The notes below the pieces were generated by a model, which saw only the letters and a list, made by a program, of their open reading frames with translations, made no database searches and was not told the DNA's origin. Below, in pieces: positions 28,201 through 34,963 of a stretch of 64,000 nucleotides of DNA (the stretch's first letter is position 1; each line of letters opens with the position of its first letter). Source of the DNA: Flammeovirga kamogawensis (GTDB lineage: Bacteria; Bacteroidota; Bacteroidia; Cytophagales; Flammeovirgaceae); NCBI RefSeq assembly GCF_018736065.1, contig NZ_CP076129.1, positions 1,439,501 to 1,503,500 of the forward strand. Direction: 5' to 3'. Made by a program: the position numbers and the translations under genes.

Positions 28201-30197
28201 TGTAATTGATCTTCAATAGCTTTTAATAAAGCGGCATCAGAAAGACCAGCTTTTTCCATTAAAGGTGATGCAGAGAAAAAGGCACCTTGGAAAGCAATAC
28301 CCTGCATTCTTAATTGCAACTCTGGGTCTGTTGCTTCTTCTCTAGCAATCTTAAAACCATTAATATAAAATACATGGATTTCGTTCTGTATAATTAGCTT
28401 TTGATATTGCTTTGGAATTTCTGCCCATACTTCATCGGCAGTAGCTTTATCACTTTGAACAATAAAACTACCTCCTTTTTTTAACCCGGCTAACGCATTG
28501 GTGTGCTTGAATACATTAGGATCAGGAGAAAGAACAACATCTACAAAATAATATTCGCAATTAATACGAATAGGCTCTGGAGCTGCCGCTAAATAATAGG
28601 TAGTTGGTTGCCCTTTCTTCTCCGAACCATATTTAGGGTTTGCCTTAATATCATAACCAAGCAAATCGAATAACGTCATGGCTAAATTTTTACCTGTAGT
28701 AATGGCACCCCAACCTCCTACAGAGTGGAAACGTACCGTTATCGCACCTTTAGGCATAAGGTTTGGGTTTTCTGACCCACGAACAGATAAATCTTGGATG
28801 TTTGGATAGGCATCTTTAATCGACTCTTGGTACTGACGTTGTTTTGGCGTAAAAGCGTGTTCACGAACAAAATCAATTGATAAATAGAATTGTTTTTTCT
28901 GCTTGCCTTCTGGAAGCATATTTTCTATTGCACCGATAATTCCTTCAGGTTGTAAATCTCTCGATCCCATACCAAAAGAACCAGAATAAAGTGCTGGGAA
29001 CTCATCTGGTTTATAGCTTGCTAAAGTGGGGTAGGGCTTGTTCTTTTTACTAGCACCGTTTTCAATACATTTTGTTAAAACAGCTCTAATTTCCCTTATT
29101 ATTGGAGAATCTTCAGCCAATGGTTGGTCTAAGCGTTCTAGTACTGTAATTCCCTTTTTGCCTTTTAATATTTTGCTAATTAAATCGGCAGGGAACGGTC
29201 TAAACATTACTAAATCTACAACACCTACTTTTAATCCTCTTGTTTCTCTAAGGTAATCTACTACAACTTCCGCAGATGTTACCACAGAACCTTGGCCCAA
29301 AATTAGATAGTCTGCATCTTCTATTTTGTAAGTCATTACACGTTCGTATAATCGACCAGTTAAGGCTGCAAAATCTTTAAATGCTTGATCGGTAATTTCT
29401 TTTATATGGTCAAAGAAGAATGGGCGTTGTGCAGCCACAGATTGCATGTACGAATCTTGGTTCTGAACAATACCCGCCATTAATGGATTATCTACATCCC
29501 AAATTTCTGGAATTCTTCTTCTTGTGTCTCCGTAAATAATTTTTTGGGCGGCTGTTGGAGTAGGAATAATATCATCAGGTCTTCCTAAAAACTCTTTGAT
29601 TAATTCGCGTTCTGGAAGTGATAAAGATTCGATCAAGTGCGTAGTTAAAAAACCATCTTGAGCAATAACACCAGGTGTTAAAGCCATCTCCGCAATTTTG
29701 TGAGATATGATATTTAAATCGGCTACATGTTGTGCTTTTTTAGCAAACATCTGAAAAAATCCAGTATCATCAATGGCATGGTAGTCATCATGACCAGCAT
29801 GTACATTTAATGTAGATTTTGTCATTGCTCTTGCGCCAATATTTAGCACATACGTTAGGCGTTTACCTACTGCTGCATAAAGAGACTCGTGCATATAAGC
29901 TATCCCTTGTCCTGAAGAAAAGTTAGCTGCCCGTTGTCCTGTCATAGATAAACCTGCAGTTACTGCTGCTGCTGCATGTTCACCTTCTGGTTCTATAAAA
30001 ATTAAAGGTTTATCAGAAATATTGAGGTGTCCTTTTGCCGCTTCTTCAGCCCAATATTCTCCCATCTGAGTAGAAGGGGTAATAGGGTAAGCACCTGCAG
30101 CATCAGTAGATTCTCTTTCGCACATAATAGCGGCCGTGTTGCCATCCATTGCTACACGTACACCAGGATATTTTACATTGGAATTTTTTTGATCCAT
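25299..30197 (-). CDS. nifJ: Oversized pyruvate:ferredoxin (flavodoxin) oxidoreductase with extra C-terminal ferredoxin domain
   Basis: It oxidises pyruvate and CoA to acetyl-CoA and CO2, giving reduced ferredoxin or flavodoxin. All PFOR domains are present: pyrimidine-binding half (residues ~10-250, with YPITPSTQMGEYW), domain II (~290-430), gamma domain (~485-700, HSVGGWGAITTGKNLA), and a dicluster ferredoxin domain (Cys784/787/790/794 and Cys919/922/925/929). The TPP domain follows, with GDGSMYDIG and SNTGGQACTSG. The proximal-cluster ligands are Cys997, Cys1000, Cys1127 (NATGC) and Cys1331. The protein is 1632 residues against about 1170-1230 for classical NifJ. The excess comes from a charged helical insert between the two ferredoxin clusters (~800-905), another inside the TPP domain (~1015-1110), and a C-terminal tail with a further CxxCxxC...C cluster motif (Cys1561, 1564, 1567, 1603). 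It is first in the operon, 12 bp before rnfC. Confidence 0.95.
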   Translation of the reverse strand: MDQKNSNVKYPGVRVAMDGNTAAIMCERESTDAAGAYPITPSTQMGEYWAEEAAKGHLNISDKPLIFIEPEGEHAAAAVTAGLSMTGQRAANFSSGQGIAYMHESLYAAVGKRLTYVLNIGARAMTKSTLNVHAGHDDYHAIDDTGFFQMFAKKAQHVADLNIISHKIAEMALTPGVIAQDGFLTTHLIESLSLPERELIKEFLGRPDDIIPTPTAAQKIIYGDTRRRIPEIWDVDNPLMAGIVQNQDSYMQSVAAQRPFFFDHIKEITDQAFKDFAALTGRLYERVMTYKIEDADYLILGQGSVVTSAEVVVDYLRETRGLKVGVVDLVMFRPFPADLISKILKGKKGITVLERLDQPLAEDSPIIREIRAVLTKCIENGASKKNKPYPTLASYKPDEFPALYSGSFGMGSRDLQPEGIIGAIENMLPEGKQKKQFYLSIDFVREHAFTPKQRQYQESIKDAYPNIQDLSVRGSENPNLMPKGAITVRFHSVGGWGAITTGKNLAMTLFDLLGYDIKANPKYGSEKKGQPTTYYLAAAPEPIRINCEYYFVDVVLSPDPNVFKHTNALAGLKKGGSFIVQSDKATADEVWAEIPKQYQKLIIQNEIHVFYINGFKIAREEATDPELQLRMQGIAFQGAFFSASPLMEKAGLSDAALLKAIEDQLQYKFGGKGQRVVDDNMRVVKRGFTEVHEIKNKVLGASNGKEGMVLKVPKMMKERPVSESKLSDVHRFWEQTGNFYQTGQGNDNITDPFIGMSVMPATTSLFRDMTGIRFEHPEWVPDNCTACGNCYSVCPDTALPGLVSELKDVLETVVNRVKKNHIKVEELPKATRKMESKIRTLFDGEQNKGISVNEHIHEVIHQTVEDENTSEQLKQELLWFKEELGDFKFALTRPYYHLNEKKEKGSGGLFSITLNPATCKGCMECIEVCDDNALKTVIQTEGSVAKLRSEWDLWEELPNTPEKYNRIDDLEEKIGPLETLLLNKEAYGKFASGDGACLGCSEKTVVHLFTATVQSLMMPRIEKHINYLDELIVKMERHLQVKLMDTVNLSDADMMSKIVTEMQDSDLTMAEITSRIEQEKGSEPIDQEWLRNTSQLIAQLKQLKWRYTSGTTGDGRANMGMTNATGCTSVWGSTYPYNPYPFPWANHLFQDSTSLAMGIFEGHMAKMADGFKAIRKAELELSGEYNASEHDDYFTYFTWEQFTDEEWHLCPPVVALGGDGSMYDIGFQNLSRMMASGKPIKVIVVDTQVYSNTGGQACTSGFIGQVSDMAQYGKVWKGKAEPRKEIGLLAMAHRNTYVLQGTLSNTTQMIEGFIDGLMAKRPALFNLYTTCQPEHGVADDLGAHQAKMAVESRTYPIFKYNPENGKTTAENFDLSGNPDMEKDWPSYQLKYIDNGVEKAMDLEMTFADFALTEARFRKHFRKVPRDAWNENMVPIAEFLNMDADEREGLFPFVWAVDRKQHLTRVLCAEPMVQSCEERRDFWVMLKGLAGIKDTPEENLEEKIRTEVVGNIAQGLMKLAGGDGSSLVDLVQPSGISVTTESATQVAPNENYMAPWIETEDCSGCDECIKINNKIFAYNSDKKAFVKNSDGGTYQDVVKAAEKCTAGVLHPGLPKNMSEKNIEKLIKRGEKYN

Positions 30198-31079
30198 AAT
30201 CGTTACTCTTTTAGCTCTTGTTTGTCTTGTGTGTTGTTTATAAAATCTAGAGTGTATTGTTCCAGTATCATATTTTAGAAAACATGATTTACTTTAGAAT
30301 ACAGTCGGTTACTACCTTGAACAGAAATCAGAAATTTCGATCAAGTAATGGTGTTTATTATAAAATGTGGTTGTCGAACCTTTTGTGTTGTTTAAGATAG
30401 TTAGCAAACAAATTAGTGGTTTGTATCATTTTTAATTGTTCTACTAATTATCAATGTAGTTATTGGAATCTACCGTTGTTTATTGGTCGGTTAAAGATAG
30501 ATTTTATATATGGTTTTTTAGGTTACGCTCAATTTCATTTCTTACACCATTTAGACATGGTCAATCACTTGTTTTTAAAAAGATAACTTGACCTAATGTG
30601 GTTTAAATCTCTTACTCATTTTCTTATAATCTAATTAGTATTTAATAAGTGTTGTTTAGAACATTATTTGATAAATGTATTAACAATCGGGTTTGTTTAG
30701 CATGATGCCGATCAAGTAAATTGATGACCAAAGTCAATTGAAAATTGTAAATCTTTATTTCTTAGATAAAATTGTAATGGTTAGATAAGTAAATCGACTG
30801 AGATCTAGAAAGGTGATTATCGGCCATTTTATAAGCATTTACAAACATTTTATACTGAATTGTAATGTATATAAAACTACTTATTTCAATCGGTTACATT
30901 TCAAGTTTTCATTTTAAAATTTCTTATTATCAGGGGTGTATTTAATTGTTTTTTTTATATAAATGCATGAATAATATTTAGACTAATTTTAAATAAATAA
31001 TCAATTTTATAGTTGTTATTAATTAGTGTAAAAAATACATTAAAAGTTTTTGTTTTTTAATTCTTTTCAATAAATTGAG
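30198..31079. other. 882-base intergenic region between divergent nifJ and orphan gene
   Basis: No convincing coding sequence on either strand. The region must contain the start signals for the nifJ-rnf operon (minus) and for the gene at 31080 (plus), but I find no full TTTG-N19-TAnnTTTG match. Visible elements are two copies of CGATCAAGTAA (30338-30348 and 30709-30719). The second copy is part of an inverted repeat ATCAA-N5-TTGAT (30711-30725). There is also a small GGTT/AACC hairpin at 30369-30380. The last 200 bases are extremely AT-rich. Confidence 0.5.
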
Positions 31080-31559
31080 ATGAATAACAAAAAACTTACA
31101 GCAATGAATATGTACCCTAAACAACAAAAAGAACAGCTTGAGTTAATTACATTTTGTAAAAACTCAACTAAAAATGCAGAAAATTATTTAGTTGAAAGTA
31201 CGTACTACAATTTAAATATGATGCTAAATTCTTACGAGCATTTATATATGTGCTTTGAAGATTATTTATTAAGAAAATGTCCATCTTTAAACCGTCAGCA
31301 ATTTGGACAGTGTAACGAAAATGCACTTCCACAATTTGATTATGATGGTAAACGAATGACACTAGAATGTTCTGCTGATTGGGTATCTGTTAAAGTATTG
31401 GAGACTATAGAAAAGTTAGAAAAAGGGATAGTTGCTCCAAAGTCTGCGTACATAAATCATTGGAAAGTTTTGCAATTACATTTACAAAAAACACGTGCAT
31501 TAGTAAAGGGATTAAGAAAATATAAACACTTAATGCCAACAAAAGGATTAATGCATTAA
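31080..31559 (+). CDS. Small cytoplasmic protein of unknown function
   Basis: A 159-residue, mostly helical product without signal peptide or membrane helix. It contains several cysteines (CKNSTKN, MCFEDYLLRKC, QFGQCNE, LECSAD) and a basic C-terminal helix (HLQKTRALVKGLRKYKHLM). A second ATG nine codons in (MYPKQQKEQ) is an alternative start. I recognise no family. Two good reasons to treat it as real are its length with an ordinary codon pattern and the strong terminator immediately after it. It stands alone between two divergent or convergent minus-strand units. Confidence 0.6.
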   Translation: MNNKKLTAMNMYPKQQKEQLELITFCKNSTKNAENYLVESTYYNLNMMLNSYEHLYMCFEDYLLRKCPSLNRQQFGQCNENALPQFDYDGKRMTLECSADWVSVKVLETIEKLEKGIVAPKSAYINHWKVLQLHLQKTRALVKGLRKYKHLMPTKGLMH

Positions 31560-31585
31560 AAATATAATTTTTGGAACGTGAAAGG

Positions 31586-31620
31586 TAGGGTCTATAGAGA
31601 TATAGGCTCTATTTTTTTTT
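31586..31620 (+). terminator. Intrinsic terminator after the orphan gene
   Basis: A 10-bp stem with two G-U pairs (31586-31595 with 31602-31611) is followed by nine T residues. The T tract overlaps the stop codon of the convergent outer-membrane gene at 31619. Confidence 0.8.
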
Positions 31621-32227
31621 AGAAAGATAAACCACAGTTTACACTAATATTACTATAATTTATATTGAACTCATTTGTTGGAACATAATTGTATTTTAAA
31701 CTGAAGAATGGGTTTATTCTATCAAAAAATGATGTAGTAAATCCAATTTCACCAATAAATCCAAAACTTACACTACTTGCTTTTATTTCTTTCACATTAT
31801 TATTCCCATTCGGATCAAGTGCATAATGAGAAATCATATAGCCCTGTTCAATAAAATAACCACTACCTCCAAAACCTATAAATGGAGAAATTATACCTCT
31901 TCTATTAAAATTATAATGAACATTTAATTGAAAAGGAACGATTACAAAGTTTTTAAGGTCACTATCTGGTATAGGCGAATTGATCTCTGAGGTCAACTCT
32001 TTTTCAGAAAAATTATAAGATGAAGCTACTCCAATTGAAATAGGTATTTTAGAAAAGTTTTTTCTAATATCAATTCCAACACCATTTAAACTCATTTGGT
32101 GTACATCACCAACACTGTTTGTCTTACTATAATTAACAATGAAATCTATTTTTTGAGCCTGTGTTGTAGCAGTACACATGAAAATAAATACAAAGACAAA
32201 AAATGATTTAAAGAATAGGTTTAACAT
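31619..32227 (-). CDS. Outer-membrane beta-barrel protein (PorT/OmpA-like barrel type)
   Basis: A 202-residue protein with a signal peptide (residues 1-24, ending TTQAQ) and about eight amphipathic strands. It resembles the eight-stranded OMP_b-brl group common in Bacteroidota (GVASSYNFSEKE, LNVHYNFNRRGIISPFIGFGGSGYF, FGFIGEIGFTTSFF, PFFSLKYNY). It ends with an aromatic residue (CGLSF), as barrel proteins usually do. No specific function can be assigned. It is separated by 133 bp from the upstream DUF5777 gene and may or may not belong to that operon. Confidence 0.75.
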   Translation of the reverse strand: MLNLFFKSFFVFVFIFMCTATTQAQKIDFIVNYSKTNSVGDVHQMSLNGVGIDIRKNFSKIPISIGVASSYNFSEKELTSEINSPIPDSDLKNFVIVPFQLNVHYNFNRRGIISPFIGFGGSGYFIEQGYMISHYALDPNGNNNVKEIKASSVSFGFIGEIGFTTSFFDRINPFFSLKYNYVPTNEFNINYSNISVNCGLSF

Positions 32228-32360
32228 ACTTGATTGTGGTGATTGTTAAATAAGTTTGTAGTAGTAAGGCAAATATAGTTTATTTTTTAATAAATAAGTA
32301 TATTTTATCTTAAAATTGTACAATTGACAGCTTTGCCATTTTATAATTAACAATTGCTGC

Positions 32361-33209
32361 TTAAAAGACTCTTACAATGTTAAACCCAAAGAAAATATCA
32401 CCAGTACTCCAATCTCCTTCGGCATAACTCATAAAGCCGGGTTCGTTTGTAGATTGAGCATTTGTAAATAAAAGTTGAAAAACATGACCTCCTGTTTCTA
32501 TGTCTAAGCCAACAGTTAAAGGATCCTTGAAATCAGAATCACTAGCTCTACTAAAATTGTAAGAATAATCTATATTGACAGACATTCTTTTACTGACTTT
32601 ATATCTTCCTCCAATACCCAATACATATTGATTATGATCTTGATTGACATTATAAACTAGATTTTGTCTAACATAAGTAGGGGCTAACTCTAGGGATAAC
32701 TTTTTAATTCGTTTAGAAAATAAGAATTGAGCAGCATAACTCATTCGATCAGAACCTGTTATTTCTGGATACAATTCTGTACTCACTTGAGTATTTACAT
32801 TAAAAGTACCGTAAGCAGAAATATTGATAGGAAAGTTATCTTTTTGCTCTTTAATACGAATTTTTGTACTCCCTGCATATGTTTTTCTCCAAGATTCTCT
32901 ACTTATCCCAATTTGAAAACCATCAAAAAGAGCGTAAACAAGTTGAATTTTTGTATTTGCATTGTCTAAACCAAAAAATGTTTCCCAACCATCTTTTAAA
33001 GAACCGAATCTATGAGAGATATACATATAAAAATCACCTTTCCCACCTACTTTAGTAGATTGTAGGTTTCCAATTTTCATTGCTTTAAATGCAGGCTGTT
33101 CAAATGTGATAGAGTCTATTGTTTCAGTTTCTATTTCGTTCAATAAATCATCCTGTGCAAATGTAAAAGTACAGGAGAAAAGAAAGAGTAATAGTTGGTA
33201 ATATTTCAT
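32361..33209 (-). CDS. DUF5777-family outer-membrane barrel
   Basis: A 282-residue exported protein (signal peptide residues 1-18, ending TFAQ). A conserved DUF5777-like start (FEQPAFKAMKIGNLQSTK) is followed by GDFYMYISHRFGSLKDGWETFFGLDNANT and QLVYALFDGFQIGISRE. About twelve or more barrel strands end at FFGFNIVRVF. Members of this family are usually encoded, as here, next to a c-type cytochrome and a YceI protein. The function is not established, and transport or redox-partner assembly at the outer membrane is speculation. It follows the OB-fold gene by 6 bp, so it is the last or next-to-last gene of that operon. Confidence 0.8.
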   Translation of the reverse strand: MKYYQLLLFLFSCTFTFAQDDLLNEIETETIDSITFEQPAFKAMKIGNLQSTKVGGKGDFYMYISHRFGSLKDGWETFFGLDNANTKIQLVYALFDGFQIGISRESWRKTYAGSTKIRIKEQKDNFPINISAYGTFNVNTQVSTELYPEITGSDRMSYAAQFLFSKRIKKLSLELAPTYVRQNLVYNVNQDHNQYVLGIGGRYKVSKRMSVNIDYSYNFSRASDSDFKDPLTVGLDIETGGHVFQLLFTNAQSTNEPGFMSYAEGDWSTGDIFFGFNIVRVF

Positions 33210-33215
33210 TGTTAG

Positions 33216-33599
33216 TTATTTAATTATTGTACAATTATTTAGCTTAATTTCATCTAGTAACTCATCAAAACCAATGTATTTCCCTTTTATAGTAATTTTA
33301 GAACCTTTGGTTATTTTTCTTGGAAGCGTTGAAGAAAACTGGCAAAATACTTTATTATTAAGCTGTATTCCTTTTTCTTCTAATTGAGTTATAGTTCCAT
33401 TTAGCTGTATTACTTTTGCAACATAGTTAGTTGAAGAGTTGCTTTCTATTTTATTAATAAAATCAACAGCTTCACCATTAAAACTCACACTACTATTTTC
33501 TATTGTAGCTGGAGGTTTAAAAATGTAAGCTATTGATAGAATTAAAGCACTACTTACTATTATGAATAGGATTAGTAGTTTACTTTTTTTTGAGTGCAT
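33216..33599 (-). CDS. Membrane-anchored OB-fold (tRNA_anti-like) protein
   Basis: A 127-residue protein with one N-terminal transmembrane helix (about residues 8-27). A small OB-fold domain of the tRNA_anti-like family covers about 58-127 (VAKVIQLNGTITQLEEKG, VFCQFSSTLPRKITKG, ITIKGKYIGFDELLDEIKL, NNCTIIK). In exported members this fold is not expected to bind tRNA. Its ligand is unknown. The gene overlaps the end of the YceI gene by 20 bp, an unusually long overlap that implies tight coupling. Confidence 0.75.
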   Translation of the reverse strand: MHSKKSKLLILFIIVSSALILSIAYIFKPPATIENSSVSFNGEAVDFINKIESNSSTNYVAKVIQLNGTITQLEEKGIQLNNKVFCQFSSTLPRKITKGSKITIKGKYIGFDELLDEIKLNNCTIIK

Positions 33600-34119
33600 A
33601 GTTTATAGATATATGAATATTTTCGGATATCTTTTCTTCTACAATACTAGGTATTTTTATATCAAAATTTGAAGGGGCGACATCAAAAGCAGTTTTAACA
33701 ATTAGAGAGTCTTTTTTAAAAGACAATGTTGCTATCGCTTGAATTTCTTTTGGTATACCTTTTATTGTGAGTGTTCCCTTTAAGTCAAAATCTTTAGGGA
33801 TATCACTTACCTCATTAACGTCAAAATTTGTAATCTTACCCTTAAAAGTAGCCTTTGGATACTTATCTGAAGACATATAATTTTCATTAAAATGTTCTTG
33901 CATCAGGGCTACTTTAAAATCGAAAGCGGCAATAAATAACAGAGCAGCAACTTCTCCTGTTTCAATATTAATGATTGCTGTTGTACTATTATTAGTTGCT
34001 TCCACAGGCTCAAAAGCCTTTACAGATGCTTCGAAATCAGTTTGACCAGTTTTAGTTATATATTTTTGTCCGAAAGAGGTAATACTAATGAAGAGTAATA
34101 AGATTGTAAGTTGTTTCAT
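33580..34119 (-). CDS. YceI-family exported lipid-binding-like protein
   Basis: A 179-residue protein with a signal peptide (residues 1-18, ending TSFGQ). The YceI fold has landmarks YITKTGQTDFEASVKAFEPVEA, NENYMSSDKYPKATFKGKI, DFDLKGTLTIKGIPKEI and the terminal SINYALKKK. YceI proteins form a lipocalin-like barrel that binds long isoprenoid or fatty chains in the structurally studied members. Here it sits 6 bp after a cytochrome c lipoprotein gene, compatible with a quinone-related or redox role (inference). Confidence 0.88.
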   Translation of the reverse strand: MKQLTILLLFISITSFGQKYITKTGQTDFEASVKAFEPVEATNNSTTAIINIETGEVAALLFIAAFDFKVALMQEHFNENYMSSDKYPKATFKGKITNFDVNEVSDIPKDFDLKGTLTIKGIPKEIQAIATLSFKKDSLIVKTAFDVAPSNFDIKIPSIVEEKISENIHISINYALKKK

Positions 34120-34125
34120 GAGTTT

Positions 34126-34518
34126 CTATTTTTCAGGAAAGTTATCATCTACCCATTTTTGTATACGTTGTCTTTCTTCTTGTGGCATTAAACCAGAAGG
34201 AGGCATAGGGTTTGAACTGTTATTTATTCTTGATAATAAATTACCGCTTTCAGTCTGAAATTTAAAATTTGTATAACCAGATAAGTTAATGCCTGCTTGT
34301 GGACTACTACCACTATGGCAAGAAATACAATAGTTATCTGCAATTGTTAAAACATGAGGGTCATAAACTACAGCTTCTTCGGCTACAGTATCATCGTCCT
34401 CTTCAGGAATTTCAATTACATTGTTGTCATTTGTACCTGTGTTATCATCATCGATAACAGCTTCAGAACAACCAAAAATTAGAAGAGAAATAAAAGTGAA
34501 AATAAATAACTTTTTCAT
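34126..34518 (-). CDS. Cytochrome c lipoprotein with a single heme site
   Basis: A 130-residue protein with a lipoprotein signal (LLIFGC, Cys17) and then an acidic linker rich in Asp, Glu and Thr (about residues 20-50). The small cytochrome domain has one CxxCH heme motif (CISCH, Cys64-His68). MPPSG (Met105) or Met111 is the likely axial ligand, in an arrangement like the Planctomycete-type cytochrome C domain. It would be anchored in the periplasmic or outer leaflet as an electron carrier. It is the first gene of the operon with YceI, OB-fold and DUF5777 genes, under the twin-palindrome promoter at 34577-34616. Confidence 0.85.
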   Translation of the reverse strand: MKKLFIFTFISLLIFGCSEAVIDDDNTGTNDNNVIEIPEEDDDTVAEEAVVYDPHVLTIADNYCISCHSGSSPQAGINLSGYTNFKFQTESGNLLSRINNSSNPMPPSGLMPQEERQRIQKWVDDNFPEK

Positions 34519-34576
34519 AACGTTAGAATTTAGTGTGTTTAGATTGAATAATTAGTAAAACAGGTTCGTGTTATTA

Positions 34577-34616
34577 TTGTTTAAACAAATTTAAAATAAA
34601 AATTTGTTTAAACAAA
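34577..34616 (-). promoter_or_regulatory. Promoter overlapped by two palindromic operators
   Basis: Two copies of the 12-bp perfect palindrome TTGTTTAAACAA (34577-34588 and 34604-34615) lie 27 bp apart centre to centre. Together they form a 16-bp inverted repeat around a 7-base spacer. Read on the minus strand, a full promoter is embedded in them: TTTG at 34616-34613, 19 bases, then TAAATTTG at 34593-34586. Both promoter boxes thus overlap a palindrome, the layout expected for repression by a dimeric regulator. Transcription would start near 34579, about 60 nt before the cytochrome gene. The regulator is unknown. Confidence 0.65.
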
Positions 34617-34864
34617 CATATGATATTTTTAATCAAAATTTTAGGTTTATCAGAAATTGCAAAACTAAAAAATAAAAAAATAGAATAGTAACATCTTGTA
34701 AATAAGTTATTTATGTCTAAAATTATAAAAAAGTTGAATTAATCTAAGAATTGGTCTAGTAATTGTAACTTATACAATTAAATATGTTATATTAGTATAA
34801 CACAAAATAAGAGAACAAGTAATCTTAGTATTACATTAAAAATATAAATATCTAGTAAGTAATT

Positions 34865-34900
34865 AACCCCATCTTTTGATTAAAGGTGGGGTTTCTTTTT
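34865..34900 (+). terminator. Orphan plus-strand intrinsic terminator
   Basis: A 12-bp stem with one wobble (34865-34876 with 34882-34893) is followed by TTCTTTTT on the plus strand. No plus-strand gene lies upstream within the 34519-34864 gap, so it may end an unannotated small RNA. A GTTATA-N4-TATAAC palindrome is at 34786-34801. Otherwise the 445-base gap shows only the twin-palindrome promoter and the cysK terminator. Confidence 0.6.
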
Positions 34901-34903
34901 GCA

Positions 34904-34939
34904 TAAAAAAAAGAGTCATTAATTTCACATCAATGACTC
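34904..34939 (-). terminator. Intrinsic terminator of cysK
   Basis: An 8-bp perfect stem (34913-34920 with 34932-34939) is followed on the minus strand by nine T residues, 24 bases after the cysK stop codon. Confidence 0.75.
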
Positions 34940-34963
34940 CTTTAAATATTATTTATAGCCTAA

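Noticed and set aside
32314-32325. AATTGTACAATT palindrome, with a similar ATTGTACAAT near 33227
   Set aside because: Single AT-rich 10-12-bp palindromes are expected several times by chance in this much AT-rich DNA, and neither overlaps a recognisable promoter.
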